This document shows positions 45,822 to 55,080 of a DNA stretch of 64,000 nt, in pieces. The position numbers and the translations under genes were made by a program. Position 1 is the stretch's first letter; each line of letters starts with the position of its first letter. A model generated the notes under the pieces. That model was given only the letters and a program-made list of their open reading frames with translations. It was not told the DNA's origin and made no database searches. This stretch comes from Heliomarina sp018223035 (lineage in GTDB: Bacteria; Pseudomonadota; Alphaproteobacteria; Rhodobacterales; Rhodobacteraceae), in the NCBI GenBank assembly GCA_018223035.1, contig JAAEZD010000001.1:372001-436000 (forward strand). The letters are read 5' to 3'.

Positions 45822-45847
45822 GCCGGGTGCCTGTCAGGGCACCCGGC
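45822..45847 (-). terminator. Hairpin after the cold shock gene
   Basis: GCCGGGTGCC (45822-45831) and GGCACCCGGC (45838-45847) pair perfectly with a 6-nt loop, 11 nt past the cold shock stop codon. There is no strong T tract on the minus strand, so it may be a partial terminator or mRNA-protecting stem. Confidence 0.6.
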
Positions 45848-45857
45848 TATGCTCGGA

Positions 45858-46064
45858 TCAGGCGAGCGCGAGATTGGTCGCGCTCTCTCTGTTGTCGCGG
45901 CCCGATTCGACGTCGAAGGTAACCTTCTGAGCGTCGGCAAGACCGGTCAGGCCTGCGCGTTCGACGGCCGAAATGTGGACGAAGACGTCACGTCCGCCTG
46001 TCTCGGGCTCGATGAAGCCGAAGCCTTTAGTTGCGTTGAACCATTTCACGGTGCCATTGGCCAT
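45858..46064 (-). CDS. Cold shock protein (CspA family)
   Basis: This 68-residue OB-fold protein has the RNA-binding motifs KWFNATKGFGFIEPE (RNP1-type) and DVFVHISAVERAG (RNP2-type), of normal CspA length. It binds single-stranded RNA and keeps mRNA unfolded, often in the cold. It lies directly upstream of the desaturase gene on the same strand with a hairpin between them, a pairing that suits response to low temperature. Confidence 0.95.
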   Translation of the reverse strand: MANGTVKWFNATKGFGFIEPETGGRDVFVHISAVERAGLTGLADAQKVTFDVESGRDNRESATNLALA

Positions 46065-46335
46065 ATCCGTGATCTCCTATTCTTGGTGCTGCCCGCAGTA
46101 TCCGGCAGCCCGGCAATATCAGACTGAGTGATCGACTGAAGCCGGTTGAACGGAGGCAGAGGGTCGCAGAAAAACGTTAGCCAACCTCATGTGGATGTTT
46201 CCGGGGCAAAAAGCAAGTACACGGTTTCAGAAAATAGCGTGTCTTTGAGAAAGCCTGAACGAGACGACGCATTATCTGCCAGTGCCCTTGAGGCAAGAGG
46301 GTATCTTTGAAAACAAAGCCGTGCAAAGCTGCTTC

Positions 46336-46614
46336 ATGATTGCACTCGTACCCGAGCCTGGCGACTTTCAACGAGTTCTCAGGCGCATGCTGAACCGTGC
46401 AGAGGGTTTGGGACGAACCGAAATCGCCATAAATGCGCAGGACCTGGACGAGGAAGTTGACGGCTATCCTGGTGCCAGTCACCGCGTGGCCATGTGCTGT
46501 GATGCCATGGTCGCGGAGATGTGGTCCGACGACAATTTGCTGAGCGCTCCGCCCGATGGAATTGGCCAATCGTTGACCATAAATTTCCGGCTGCCGCGTC
46601 GATGGCAAAGGTAG
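46336..46614 (+). CDS. Small hypothetical protein with GYPG...CCDAM and SAPPDGIG motifs
   Basis: This 92-residue frame reads DLDEEVDGYPGASHRVAMCC and later LLSAPPDGIGQSLTINFRLP. I recall this pattern (a GYPG turn, HR-x-x-x-CC and an APPxGxG-x-x-L segment) from small uncharacterised bacterial proteins sometimes encoded near nucleases, but I cannot name a family. Some positions that are normally glycine or histidine appear changed, so it may be a decaying copy. ATG 46336 has no clear ribosome binding site; GTG 46282 is the alternative. An equally long frame exists on the other strand. Confidence 0.35.
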   Translation: MIALVPEPGDFQRVLRRMLNRAEGLGRTEIAINAQDLDEEVDGYPGASHRVAMCCDAMVAEMWSDDNLLSAPPDGIGQSLTINFRLPRRWQR

Positions 46615-47086
46615 GAATTATGCTTTTGTAGTGGCGCCTAAAAGACGCCAGACGGAAATCGACGTGGGCTGTAGCGGTGGCGCGGCAGCCGCTGAGACGG
46701 CGAGAGAGCGGCAAAAATTTTTCAGTTACGTTTTCCGAATTCTCATCGAAGCCTTTTACACGCAAGTGTCCATTCAGGAATGCCACAAGATTGGGAATCT
46801 ACTGGCACGCCTTGATGTCTGTTAGAAAAAATTGGTGCGAGTCCTGAATTGGCGCAAATCGACGATCTCGAGAGATCCAACGTAAGGTCTGGGCCGACGA
46901 TGCATCGCCGAGAAAACACCTAGGCGAATTCGGGCGTAGAGGCCGGTCGCAGACCGACAAAAAAGTCCTAAAGGTTCAAACCGCTACGCCACATCGATCC
47001 CCAAAGGTCCGTCGTGGGGCGTATCACGCAAGGCTGGACGCCTGAACAGAATGGCACCTAACCTCAGCGTCAAAAGGGAGAACGAT
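46615..47086. other. 472-bp stretch without a supported gene
   Basis: Short frames occur on both strands but none has family features, a good start or strong codon bias. It ends at the 3' end of the PaiB-like gene. Confidence 0.5.
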
Positions 47087-47731
47087 TCAGATCTGGGACA
47101 CGCCCAGAAGCGCGCGGAGAGGGTCGCGACCAATCTCGCGCCCGCCTTCCAACTTTGCAGCAACCGCAGCACGGTTCGCAGCAGAGCGCGTCTGCTCGGC
47201 TTTGGAGACCCCGACAACCGTTTCGATGTGAATACGGAATCCGACGATCCGGGGCATCATTCTATCGATATCGCGCTGTTCAATGCGATCCAACTGCCAT
47301 GTACCGCCGATGCGACGTTCGGATTGGGAGACGATATTGAGCATTAGAGCCATCATCTCCTCTTCGGTTTCGATCAACTCTATCGGGCCGCGCACCTGAA
47401 CCGACTGGTAAATCCACGTGGGTACATCCTCATCTTCCACATACCACGCCGGTGACACATAAGCTGATGGGCCGGTAAAAACCGCGAGCGCCTGCGTTTC
47501 TGTACCAACGCTTGCGGCTTGGGGATTGGTACGGGTGACGTGACCGACGAGTGTGCCACAGTCCGCTTGTCCGTTTTCGAAATAGAGCGGCGTGTGGGTT
47601 GCTTCGGTGATGCCTGCCTCACCCTGAGTGACCAGCAAGGAGAACGGTTCGGATAAGATCATCGCTCGCGCGGTGTCTTCGCCCATCCTGTAGGGCGCCG
47701 GAACATAGGGGCGACGAATTGACTGTGTCAT
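47087..47731 (-). CDS. PaiB-like FMN-binding negative regulator family protein
   Basis: This 214-residue protein has the PaiB features: YVPAPYRMGEDTARAMILSE at the N-terminus, THTPLYFENGQADCGTLVGH, AVFTGPSAYVSPAWYVEDED with the conserved SPxWY segment and TWIYQSVQVRGP. The family has an FMN-binding split barrel; Bacillus PaiB influences sporulation and protease genes, while in proteobacteria the role is unclear. Its ATG overlaps the stop of the fused ATPase gene (ATGA), so it belongs to the peptide transporter operon. Confidence 0.9.
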   Translation of the reverse strand: MTQSIRRPYVPAPYRMGEDTARAMILSEPFSLLVTQGEAGITEATHTPLYFENGQADCGTLVGHVTRTNPQAASVGTETQALAVFTGPSAYVSPAWYVEDEDVPTWIYQSVQVRGPIELIETEEEMMALMLNIVSQSERRIGGTWQLDRIEQRDIDRMMPRIVGFRIHIETVVGVSKAEQTRSAANRAAVAAKLEGGREIGRDPLRALLGVSQI

Positions 47732-49509
47732 AGACTGGTCGCTTCCCGCGCTCTGACAGCCACGATGTGGCCTGCTTTGGCCTCAACAAGATGATAAGGG
47801 TCGTCAGGGCGTGTCGCATCGTAGTAGTCGGTCACGTCACTGTCGTCCTGCGGCAGCTCTGTCTCGGCAAACATAACCCCGTCCTCACTCTGTTGAAGCC
47901 GCGGCGAAGCGCTTAGCAGCAGCCGGGTATAGGGATGACGGGGCGCGGCAAAGAGGTCAGGAGTTGCCGCGGTCTCCATCAAGCGGCCATTGTGCAGAAC
48001 GTAGAGCCGGGCGCAAAGCTGCTCGACGATGTGGAGATCGTGGCTGACGAACAGACAGGCAAAGCCAAATTCTGCCTGTAGCCGTTTCAAAAGAGAAAGG
48101 ATCTGTGCCTGAATCGTCACGTCGAGGGCCGAAACCGGTTCGTCCGCGATGATAAGATCCGGTTTCGCAATTAGCGCCCGGGCAATGGCGACCCGCTGAC
48201 GTTGCCCCCCAGAGAGCGCATGCGGAAATCGGTTTGCCATTTCGCGTGTCAGGCCGACTGCCTCCAGCATTTCCTCCACCGCACGTTGCCGCTCGGCCCG
48301 GCTCAGGCTGGTGTCATGGCGCAGACCCTCGCGGATGATACGGCCAATCCGCATCCGGGGATTCAGCGAAGAAAATGGATCCTGGAAAACGACCCGAATA
48401 CGCTGACGCAGTTTGCGCTCCTCCGCCGATGACAGGCTACCCAATTCACGCCCGTCAAAGGTGACACGCCCGCCGACGCTTGGGGTCAGACCGCAGACCG
48501 CACGCCCGATGGTACTCTTGCCGCTGCCGGATTTACCGACGAGACCAACAAATTCACCCGGCGCAACCGTCAGCGAGACATCGCGTACCGCATGGTGAAC
48601 CTTCCCGCCAACAAGGCCCAGCCATCCCTTTTCCGTGAAATCGACGCTCAGGTTTTCGATCTTCAAGAGCGGTTCCCCTTCACGTCCGGCAACCGGAGCT
48701 GGCACGCCAAGTTGTGCGGCCTCGAGCAGCCTTTGGGTGTACGGATGCTGCGGGCGCGTCAGAACCTTTTGTGTAACCCCGCTTTCTACCAGTACTCCCT
48801 GCTCCATCACAGCGATCCGGTCGGCATAGCGCGCCACGACAGCGAGATCGTGAGAGATAAGGATCACAGCCGTACCATTAGCCCGGGCAAGTTCCTCCAT
48901 GATATCCAGCACCTCGCGTTGAACCACCGCGTCGAGCGCTGTCGTCGGCTCGTCGGCAATGAGCAGTTTCGGCTGAAGCATCATCACCGAGGCGATCATG
49001 ATCCGCTGTCGCATCCCGCCCGAGAATTCGTGCGGATAGTGATTGAGCAGCGTTTCTGGCCGGTCCAGCCGGACTTGTCGCAGCATGTCGAGCGCCCGTT
49101 CGCGGATCTGGCTCTCGGAAAAGTCGGTATGCAACCGCATCGCCTCGAACATCTGTTCACCAATGCGCATCGTCGGGTTCAGCGACGAAAGCGGCTCTTG
49201 GAAGATTAGCCCGATGGAACGTCCGCGCAGCTTGCGCAATGCCTCAGGGCTCGTGGGAGAAGTTATTTCCTCACTACCAAACCGGATTTGGCCTTGGGTA
49301 ACGCGCCCGGGTTCGGGCAGTAATCCAAGAATCGAGCGCCCGATCATGCTCTTGCCGCTCCCCGACTCTCCGACCAACGCAAGTACTTCGCCCTGCTTGA
49401 CAGTCAGGTTCACGCCCTTGACCACCGCAGCGGGCCCGAAAGAAATCTCCAGGTTCTCAACGGCAAGGAGGACATCGCCATCTGAGCTTATGTTCCTTGG
49501 CTGGGTCAT
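47728..49509 (-). CDS. Fused double ATP-binding protein of a peptide-type ABC transporter (DppD-DppF)
   Basis: This 593-residue protein holds two ATPase domains in tandem. The first (residues 12 to 270) has GESGSGKS, FSGGMRQRI and LLIADEPTTALD; the second (residues 295 to 560) has GKSGSGKS, LSGGQRQRVAIARAL and LIIADEPVSALD. Each is followed by an HPYTQRLL or HPYTRLLL oligopeptide extension. The layout is that of GsiA/YejF-type transporters. ATG 49509 lies just after the permease stop. One gene here replaces two in the transporter at 1321-6827. Confidence 0.95.
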   Translation of the reverse strand: MTQPRNISSDGDVLLAVENLEISFGPAAVVKGVNLTVKQGEVLALVGESGSGKSMIGRSILGLLPEPGRVTQGQIRFGSEEITSPTSPEALRKLRGRSIGLIFQEPLSSLNPTMRIGEQMFEAMRLHTDFSESQIRERALDMLRQVRLDRPETLLNHYPHEFSGGMRQRIMIASVMMLQPKLLIADEPTTALDAVVQREVLDIMEELARANGTAVILISHDLAVVARYADRIAVMEQGVLVESGVTQKVLTRPQHPYTQRLLEAAQLGVPAPVAGREGEPLLKIENLSVDFTEKGWLGLVGGKVHHAVRDVSLTVAPGEFVGLVGKSGSGKSTIGRAVCGLTPSVGGRVTFDGRELGSLSSAEERKLRQRIRVVFQDPFSSLNPRMRIGRIIREGLRHDTSLSRAERQRAVEEMLEAVGLTREMANRFPHALSGGQRQRVAIARALIAKPDLIIADEPVSALDVTIQAQILSLLKRLQAEFGFACLFVSHDLHIVEQLCARLYVLHNGRLMETAATPDLFAAPRHPYTRLLLSASPRLQQSEDGVMFAETELPQDDSDVTDYYDATRPDDPYHLVEAKAGHIVAVRAREATSL

Positions 49510-49510
49510 G

Positions 49511-50359
49511 TCAGATCGTCTCCTTCGAGGGCGCTGCCCCGGATTTTGGATCAAGCTCGTCGCGCAGCGCATCACCGAGAAGGTTTACGCCGAGCAGGGC
49601 AATGGAAATGCAGACCCCCGGCAGCAGCCCGAGCAGCGGGTAGCGCATCAGATGTGCCTTGGCCTCCGACAGGATATTGCCCCAGCTCGGCTCTGGCGGC
49701 GGTACGCCCAGTCCGAGAAAACTCAGCGCACTTTCGGCCAAAAGAACCCAGCCAAACATCATGGTGGTCAGTACGATCAGCGGAGCGAGACAATTCGGCA
49801 GGATGTGGATCAGAAGCGTATAGAGGCGGGAATTGCCCATCACCGTCGACGCTTCGACGAACTCGTTCTGGCTGATCGAGAGCACGGACCCGCGTACCAC
49901 CCTTGTCACTGCAGGAAGATAGGCGACTGAAAGCGCCATGATCACACCGAACCGGTTTGCCCCGATGACAGCCATAAGGCCAAGCGCGATCAGCAGCCCC
50001 GGAAAGGCCATCAGCGCATCGAGGATCATGATCAATAGCCGGTCGAACCAGCCTCGGAAGTAACCCGCTGCCGCTCCGAGCAACGTGCCGAGAATAACCG
50101 GAACGATCAGTGTAGAAAGTCCGATTGAAACCGAAACCCACGCGCCGCGCATCAATCGCGACAGGACATCGCGGCCGAACATATCAGTCCCGAACGGATG
50201 GGCCATCCCGGGCTCGGCAAAGCGATTCAGCAGATCGGATTTTAGCGGGTCGTACGGGGTCCAGACCGCGCCGAGAAAGGCGGTGAATAAGACGAGGACG
50301 AGCATGACAGCCCCGATGAGGCCATTGGGTTTGCCAAGCAGGCGGAACAGGAAAGTCAC
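49511..50359 (-). CDS. Peptide-type ABC transporter permease (DppC family)
   Basis: This 282-residue permease has six membrane segments, the FGTDMFGRDVLSRLMRGAWV motif near residue 55 and an EAA loop, SISQNEFVEASTVMGNSRLY, near 155. It overlaps the preceding permease by 4 nt and lies 1 nt before the fused ATPase gene. Confidence 0.95.
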   Translation of the reverse strand: MTFLFRLLGKPNGLIGAVMLVLVLFTAFLGAVWTPYDPLKSDLLNRFAEPGMAHPFGTDMFGRDVLSRLMRGAWVSVSIGLSTLIVPVILGTLLGAAAGYFRGWFDRLLIMILDALMAFPGLLIALGLMAVIGANRFGVIMALSVAYLPAVTRVVRGSVLSISQNEFVEASTVMGNSRLYTLLIHILPNCLAPLIVLTTMMFGWVLLAESALSFLGLGVPPPEPSWGNILSEAKAHLMRYPLLGLLPGVCISIALLGVNLLGDALRDELDPKSGAAPSKETI

Positions 50360-51303
50360 GTCAGTCGCACCTTGGGGTCAAAGAAGGAATACGCGATGTC
50401 GATCGACAGATTTGTCAGGACATAGATCAGCGCGATGAACAGCAGCGCACCCTGCAGGACGGGATAGTCCCGGCCATAAATCGAGTCGACGAGCAGCTTG
50501 CCGATACCCGGCAGGGTAAAGACCGTCTCGGTTACCGCCGCGCCCGCCAGCAGGCCCGCCAGCGCGATGCCGACCATCGTCAGCGTCGGTGCAAAGGCAT
50601 TCGGAAAGACATGCCGCCACAGAACCTGCCTCTCGGGCAATCCCTTTGCCCGGGCGTGGGTAATGTAATCGCGGTTCATCACCTCGAGACTGCCGGCACG
50701 CATCATGCGGGTCATCACAGCAATCTCGGACAGGGCCAGCGAAGTTACAGGCAGGATGAGATAAGTCACTCCAAGACCGAAATCCTGGGACATCGACACG
50801 TAGCCGACCGTCGGAAGCCAGCCTAGCATAGCGCCGAACACGACCAGCAGCATCAATCCAACCCAGAAACTCGGCATCGAAAGTTTCAGGATCGTCAGGA
50901 AGACGATGGCGTAGTCGGTGCGCGAATTGTGCCGGTGCGCCGCCACCAGTCCGGCCGGAATGGCGACAATCAGCGCCGTCGTGATCGCAAGCAACACCAC
51001 AGTGGCCGTGACGCTGAATCTGTCGAGAAGGAGTGCGCCAACCGACTGACCGGTCAGCACCGAGACACCAAGATTGCCGGAGAAGATCTCGCGCAGCCAC
51101 GCGAGGAACTGGATCGGCAGCGGCTGATCCAGCCCCAGTTGCTGGCGCATCATTTGAAGGGTCGACTCGTCGTCGATATTGCCGCCCAGCATCATGATCG
51201 CCGGGTCGCCGGGCAAGGCCCGGACGAGGCAGAAAACCATGACGGCGACGATGATCAGTGTCGGAACCGACATCAGCAAACGTCTTGCCACGAAAAGGAA
51301 CAT
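50356..51303 (-). CDS. Peptide-type ABC transporter permease (DppB family)
   Basis: This 315-residue permease has an N-terminal helix, the LVRALPGDPAIMMLGG segment near residue 27 and the EAA loop NRDYITHARAKGLPERQVLW near 215. The ATG at 51303 has GGAG about 9 nt upstream. It forms the channel with the DppC-type partner. Confidence 0.95.
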   Translation of the reverse strand: MFLFVARRLLMSVPTLIIVAVMVFCLVRALPGDPAIMMLGGNIDDESTLQMMRQQLGLDQPLPIQFLAWLREIFSGNLGVSVLTGQSVGALLLDRFSVTATVVLLAITTALIVAIPAGLVAAHRHNSRTDYAIVFLTILKLSMPSFWVGLMLLVVFGAMLGWLPTVGYVSMSQDFGLGVTYLILPVTSLALSEIAVMTRMMRAGSLEVMNRDYITHARAKGLPERQVLWRHVFPNAFAPTLTMVGIALAGLLAGAAVTETVFTLPGIGKLLVDSIYGRDYPVLQGALLFIALIYVLTNLSIDIAYSFFDPKVRLT

Positions 51304-51329
51304 GGTCGCCGTCTCCTAGCCTGCTCGGA

Positions 51330-52886
51330 TCAATCAGAGACCCGCAGCATCCAACCGCGCAGCACGCCCGCACCCCAGTTCTCAAAGCCCGAGACCCGGT
51401 CAGACATGCCAGTGAAAAGCATCCGGTGGCCGAGACCAATGGCCGGAACCTCTTTGTTGAAGCGACGCGAGAGCTCGTCGATGATTTCCTGCAAACGTTC
51501 CGGATCGCCGGTTTCGAGTGATTCATAGACAAGCGCGACGGCTTCCGGATCCTGCCACGCCTTGCGCTTGGCCTCGCCGGTGAACATTTCAAAGCTCAGA
51601 CCGGCATGGAGCCGTGGCGAAAAGCTGAAAGACTGCATCGTGTAGCCTTCACCGGTGCGGTAGGCTTCCAGCTGGGTGCCCCACTCCACCACTTCGAGTG
51701 TCGCATTGAATCCGGCATCGGCCAGCATCGCCTGTGCCATCAGGGCGCGTTCGTAGTAGGCACCATTGCGGCGGGTCGCGATGATCTTGATCTCTTCACC
51801 GTCATAGCCAGCCTCTTCCATCAGGGACTTGGCCTGCTCGACGTCATAGGCCGGGTACTCGGCCTGAACCTCGGTAAAGTTCTTCGACATCGGCGGCACC
51901 GGCGAAGGCGAGGCCTCACCGAACCCTTCGGTAATCGCGGCCATGATCTGACTGGGATCAATAGCATGCGCCATGGCCTGACGAATCCGCACATCGGCCA
52001 GAACCGGATCGTTCGGGTTCAGCAAATAGGTATCCCAAACGGCCGACTGTGTCGCATCGACCTTGAAGCCAGGCGCTTCCTTGAGCTCGGCCGCCGCCAT
52101 TGCGTCGAGCGCCACGATGTCTAGATCGCCCGCCTGGAGGGCCGTCTTCGCCACCGCGCCTTCACCTACGAAATCGAAATGAAGCGTGTCCACCTCTGCA
52201 TGTTTGCCGCCACCGAGGCCGTTCACCGGCTCGTCCCGGCTGACATAATCGGGGAATAGCTCGAGTTCCACGTAGCGGCCGGGAAGGTGCTCGCCCAGAA
52301 CATAGGGACCCGTGCCGATCGGCTTGTTCCAGCTTCCATCCTCATTCACCGAGTCCGGGTGCAGGATACCCATGGAGCCGCAGTCAAATCGCGCCATCGT
52401 CGCCAAAAACACGGCATAGGGCCGATCAAGAGTAATTTCGAACGTGTAGTCGTCCACCGCTTTGGCAGAAACGACCTTCAGGCCATTTTCGCCGTTGAAG
52501 TAGTTCTTGCAGTGGCTTTCCGACGCTTCCCCGGCCAGCCGGTTCCACGACCACTCTACCTCTTTGGCTGTCATCTCCTCACCATTGTGAAACTTGACCC
52601 CGTGGCGAAGATTGAAGGTGTAGGTCAGGCCGTCCTCGGAAACGCCATAGGTTTCGGCGAGCATCGGGATGATTTCAAAGTTGTCGGCATAGGTCACAAG
52701 TCCCTCGACAAACTGCGAGTGAATGATGTCGGTGTTGCCGTCCCGTGTCACTCCGGGGTTGGTGCCGCGGATATCGGCATTGAGCGCCATGTTGACTGTA
52801 CTCTCTGCCATGACGCTCCCGCTGGCGGCGCAGCAGATCGCCGTTGCTGCGAGGAGCCTCGCGATACCGAATTTGTCCATAGTCAT
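51330..52886 (-). CDS. ABC transporter substrate-binding protein, family 5 (peptide type)
   Basis: This 518-residue periplasmic protein has a signal peptide ending near GSVMAES and the family 5 features EIIPMLAETYGVSEDGLTYT and FNLRHGVKFHNGEEMTAKEV. The two ATGs (52886 and 52880) are both possible; GGGAA lies upstream. It sits between the C45 amidase gene and the permeases, suggesting it binds the amidase substrate or product. It is only distantly like the binding protein at 1321. Confidence 0.95.
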   Translation of the reverse strand: MTMDKFGIARLLAATAICCAASGSVMAESTVNMALNADIRGTNPGVTRDGNTDIIHSQFVEGLVTYADNFEIIPMLAETYGVSEDGLTYTFNLRHGVKFHNGEEMTAKEVEWSWNRLAGEASESHCKNYFNGENGLKVVSAKAVDDYTFEITLDRPYAVFLATMARFDCGSMGILHPDSVNEDGSWNKPIGTGPYVLGEHLPGRYVELELFPDYVSRDEPVNGLGGGKHAEVDTLHFDFVGEGAVAKTALQAGDLDIVALDAMAAAELKEAPGFKVDATQSAVWDTYLLNPNDPVLADVRIRQAMAHAIDPSQIMAAITEGFGEASPSPVPPMSKNFTEVQAEYPAYDVEQAKSLMEEAGYDGEEIKIIATRRNGAYYERALMAQAMLADAGFNATLEVVEWGTQLEAYRTGEGYTMQSFSFSPRLHAGLSFEMFTGEAKRKAWQDPEAVALVYESLETGDPERLQEIIDELSRRFNKEVPAIGLGHRMLFTGMSDRVSGFENWGAGVLRGWMLRVSD

Positions 52887-52943
52887 GCTATTTTCCCTGT
52901 TGTTTTAATTGGTTAAGGTTTGAAGCGCATCGCGCGACTAGAG

Positions 52944-54056
52944 CTACGAGAGACTGAAAACCGTTGTTTCGCTGTGAGCGTAGGGCAGTTGCCGGATGCG
53001 CATTTCACCAGCACCAGCATTCATCAGAACCATGGCGACCGTCGCGGAGAGATAGGCATTGGTTTCGCCTTCGTTGCCCTGAGGCGAGCGTATGATCCCC
53101 CTTGGCGCACCAAATCTGTCATCCAGAGCTTCGGCCAGCGTATCGAGAGTGTGTTTCGACGCGCTTTTTTCGATCAAGCCCCGCAATCGACGATCCCGGA
53201 ACAAAGTGTCAGCCCCGCGGGCGATCCCGAGGTCCATCTCGCGTGCACGCGCCACCGGGCTGGTAAAGTGGTTGGCGTGAGTGATGCAGCCGCCTTCTGG
53301 CGCCTGCCAGTAAATTCGGTCGGGCGTGGTCTCGAAATTCAGGCAATCGCCGCTTTTTGCGCAGCTCACTGTCATGTTGTTCGAGACGGTGCGCGGCAAT
53401 CGATAGAGTTCCGTCAACGCTTTTGAATATCCCCCCGCCTCGAGCACGCGGCGGCGGATGACTGACAGCGGCACGCCAAACGGGGCTGTCCCGTCCTGTG
53501 CGCAGACGAGGTTGTTGCCGGTGATCGCAACCCCTTCCGAATTGAAACCCGCCCTTGCAAGGCCACCTGCCTCGACAAACGTCAGTACGTCAGGACCGTT
53601 GTCGCGCCGGATCTTCAAGACTACGGTGCTCTCGGCGCAATCCGGTAGCCAGTCCCAGTTCTGAACATGCAGAAGCTGTCCGTTCTCGCTCATTTCGGGC
53701 AGGACCACGGCCGATGTGCAGCCATCGTCGAGCTTTGAGGTATCCTTGGGGCGTTGTGCGTGGAGATTGATAATCTCACTACGGCCATTGATGACCAGCA
53801 CCTCTTCGAGTTGCACGCCCGCGCCTTCGGCGATGCCGGCGAGTTCGTCCATCGCCTCCGGCACTCGCTTGGCAAGGCTTTCGCGCAGCTCTGCCGCATA
53901 GGACAAAACGCTATCCCAGGCCAGACGATGCTCCTCGAAAAGCTTGCGATATACACCAAGCCCGTGACGCAGCTGGGTGTCTGCTGCGCGGCCATAGGCG
54001 CGTCCCCGTTCAAGCGGCGGGCCTTCGAGCTCGATCAATTTTGGTACGATAGCCAT
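52944..54056 (-). CDS. C45-family autoproteolytic acyltransferase/amidase
   Basis: This 370-residue protein belongs to the peptidase C45 (acyl-CoA:6-aminopenicillanate acyltransferase-like) group of Ntn hydrolases. ERGRAYGRAAD lies near the start, followed by VLVINGRSEIINLHA and DDGCTSAVVLP with the expected self-cleavage and catalytic Cys at C113. HVQNWDWLPD and GFNSEGVAITGNNL are other family features. After cleavage it would hydrolyse or transfer an acyl group on an amide. No signal peptide is seen. It overlaps the hydrolase stop by one base (TGATG). Confidence 0.92.
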   Translation of the reverse strand: MAIVPKLIELEGPPLERGRAYGRAADTQLRHGLGVYRKLFEEHRLAWDSVLSYAAELRESLAKRVPEAMDELAGIAEGAGVQLEEVLVINGRSEIINLHAQRPKDTSKLDDGCTSAVVLPEMSENGQLLHVQNWDWLPDCAESTVVLKIRRDNGPDVLTFVEAGGLARAGFNSEGVAITGNNLVCAQDGTAPFGVPLSVIRRRVLEAGGYSKALTELYRLPRTVSNNMTVSCAKSGDCLNFETTPDRIYWQAPEGGCITHANHFTSPVARAREMDLGIARGADTLFRDRRLRGLIEKSASKHTLDTLAEALDDRFGAPRGIIRSPQGNEGETNAYLSATVAMVLMNAGAGEMRIRQLPYAHSETTVFSLS

Positions 54057-54925
54057 CAGCGCACACCCGGTGCGGGAAGCTTGCCTTGCAGAACGTCGGT
54101 GAAAAAGCGTTCGATATAGGGGAACACACCTCGCATGTCATGCGGCACCCCCGGCGCGATGTCGTGCCAGACATCGACGCCCCGCGACTCGAGCGATTCA
54201 CGCAGGCTGTGCAGACGCTCATTGCGGTCTTTCCCGGCGCTATTCGCCCCGGGAATGTATCTCGGCGAATCCTCGGGAAAGGTGATCTCCCAGCTCTCTA
54301 GATCCTGTGCGCCGACAGACATATGGACTTTGACCTGCTTCAGTGCGTCAAAGTCGATGCCCCGCCCGAATACTTCTGCAAAGTTGCGGATGCCGGGCCA
54401 CCAATCCATCGTTTCATCCAATAGCGTGACTGAGCCGGGTGCGCCGATCGAGGCCGCCTTGAGCCGGTCGGGATGCAGATAGAGAAAGCGGTGGGTAAAG
54501 TGCCCGCCGCCGGAAAAACCGAAAAGCATGAATTTTTCAAATTGCCGAGCCAGTAGATCGCCCGCCTCCTTGACCATGGCCAGCAGAACCTCGTCATAGC
54601 GGATATCGCCTTCGATCAGGTATTTGTACCCGCCCGACTCCATGTCGCCGAGAACACCGACGGGAAAGAGCGGGGCGAGGATCACGCAGTTATTGAACCG
54701 GCCAAAACCCGAAAAAACATCGCGGTATAGAGATTGAAGCCGCATCGTCCCGTGCACTGCGACAAGCAGATCCAACTCCCTCTCCGGCTCGTCCCAAGCG
54801 CTTTCCGGAATGTAGAGGGTATAGCAAAAGCGTGGATCCGCCTTGCAGGCAATGATCGTGGTATCCCCGGTCAGGTAAAGCGATCTCAATCGTTCCTTGG
54901 GGCTATCCCCTACTCTTGGCAACAT
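54056..54925 (-). CDS. Alpha/beta hydrolase
   Basis: This 289-residue protein has the alpha/beta fold with the nucleophile elbow LFGFSGGGHFTHRF near residue 155, LLVAVHGTMR as the likely oxyanion-hole segment and a C-terminal histidine in GVPHDMRG. It somewhat resembles PHB depolymerase-like or Dlh-like esterases. It heads the leftward operon hydrolase-C45-transporter-PaiB and is divergent from gntR. The ATG at 54925 has GGAG about 10 nt upstream. The ester or amide it cleaves is unknown. Confidence 0.88.
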   Translation of the reverse strand: MLPRVGDSPKERLRSLYLTGDTTIIACKADPRFCYTLYIPESAWDEPERELDLLVAVHGTMRLQSLYRDVFSGFGRFNNCVILAPLFPVGVLGDMESGGYKYLIEGDIRYDEVLLAMVKEAGDLLARQFEKFMLFGFSGGGHFTHRFLYLHPDRLKAASIGAPGSVTLLDETMDWWPGIRNFAEVFGRGIDFDALKQVKVHMSVGAQDLESWEITFPEDSPRYIPGANSAGKDRNERLHSLRESLESRGVDVWHDIAPGVPHDMRGVFPYIERFFTDVLQGKLPAPGVR

Positions 54926-54997
54926 TCGCGATGGTCTCCAGTCGTCATTTCAAGCCGACCTTAGGGGCCCGAATTTGTGGCGTCAAAATATTTTTAC

Positions 54998-55013
54998 AAA
55001 TTGGCGCCAATTT
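54998..55013. promoter_or_regulatory. Perfect palindrome AAATTGGCGCCAATTT, candidate GntR operator
   Basis: A 16-bp perfect palindrome in the 155-bp divergent gap, 68 nt before the gntR ATG. A looser copy, TTTGTGGCGTCAAA, lies at 54974-54987. Control of both operons by the GntR protein is the obvious reading. Confidence 0.6.
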
Positions 55014-55080
55014 TGTAGAGCATATTGAACGCGGCCTCTTTCCTGCGTAGAATAACCGCATAACAGCCGGACACGCCTTC

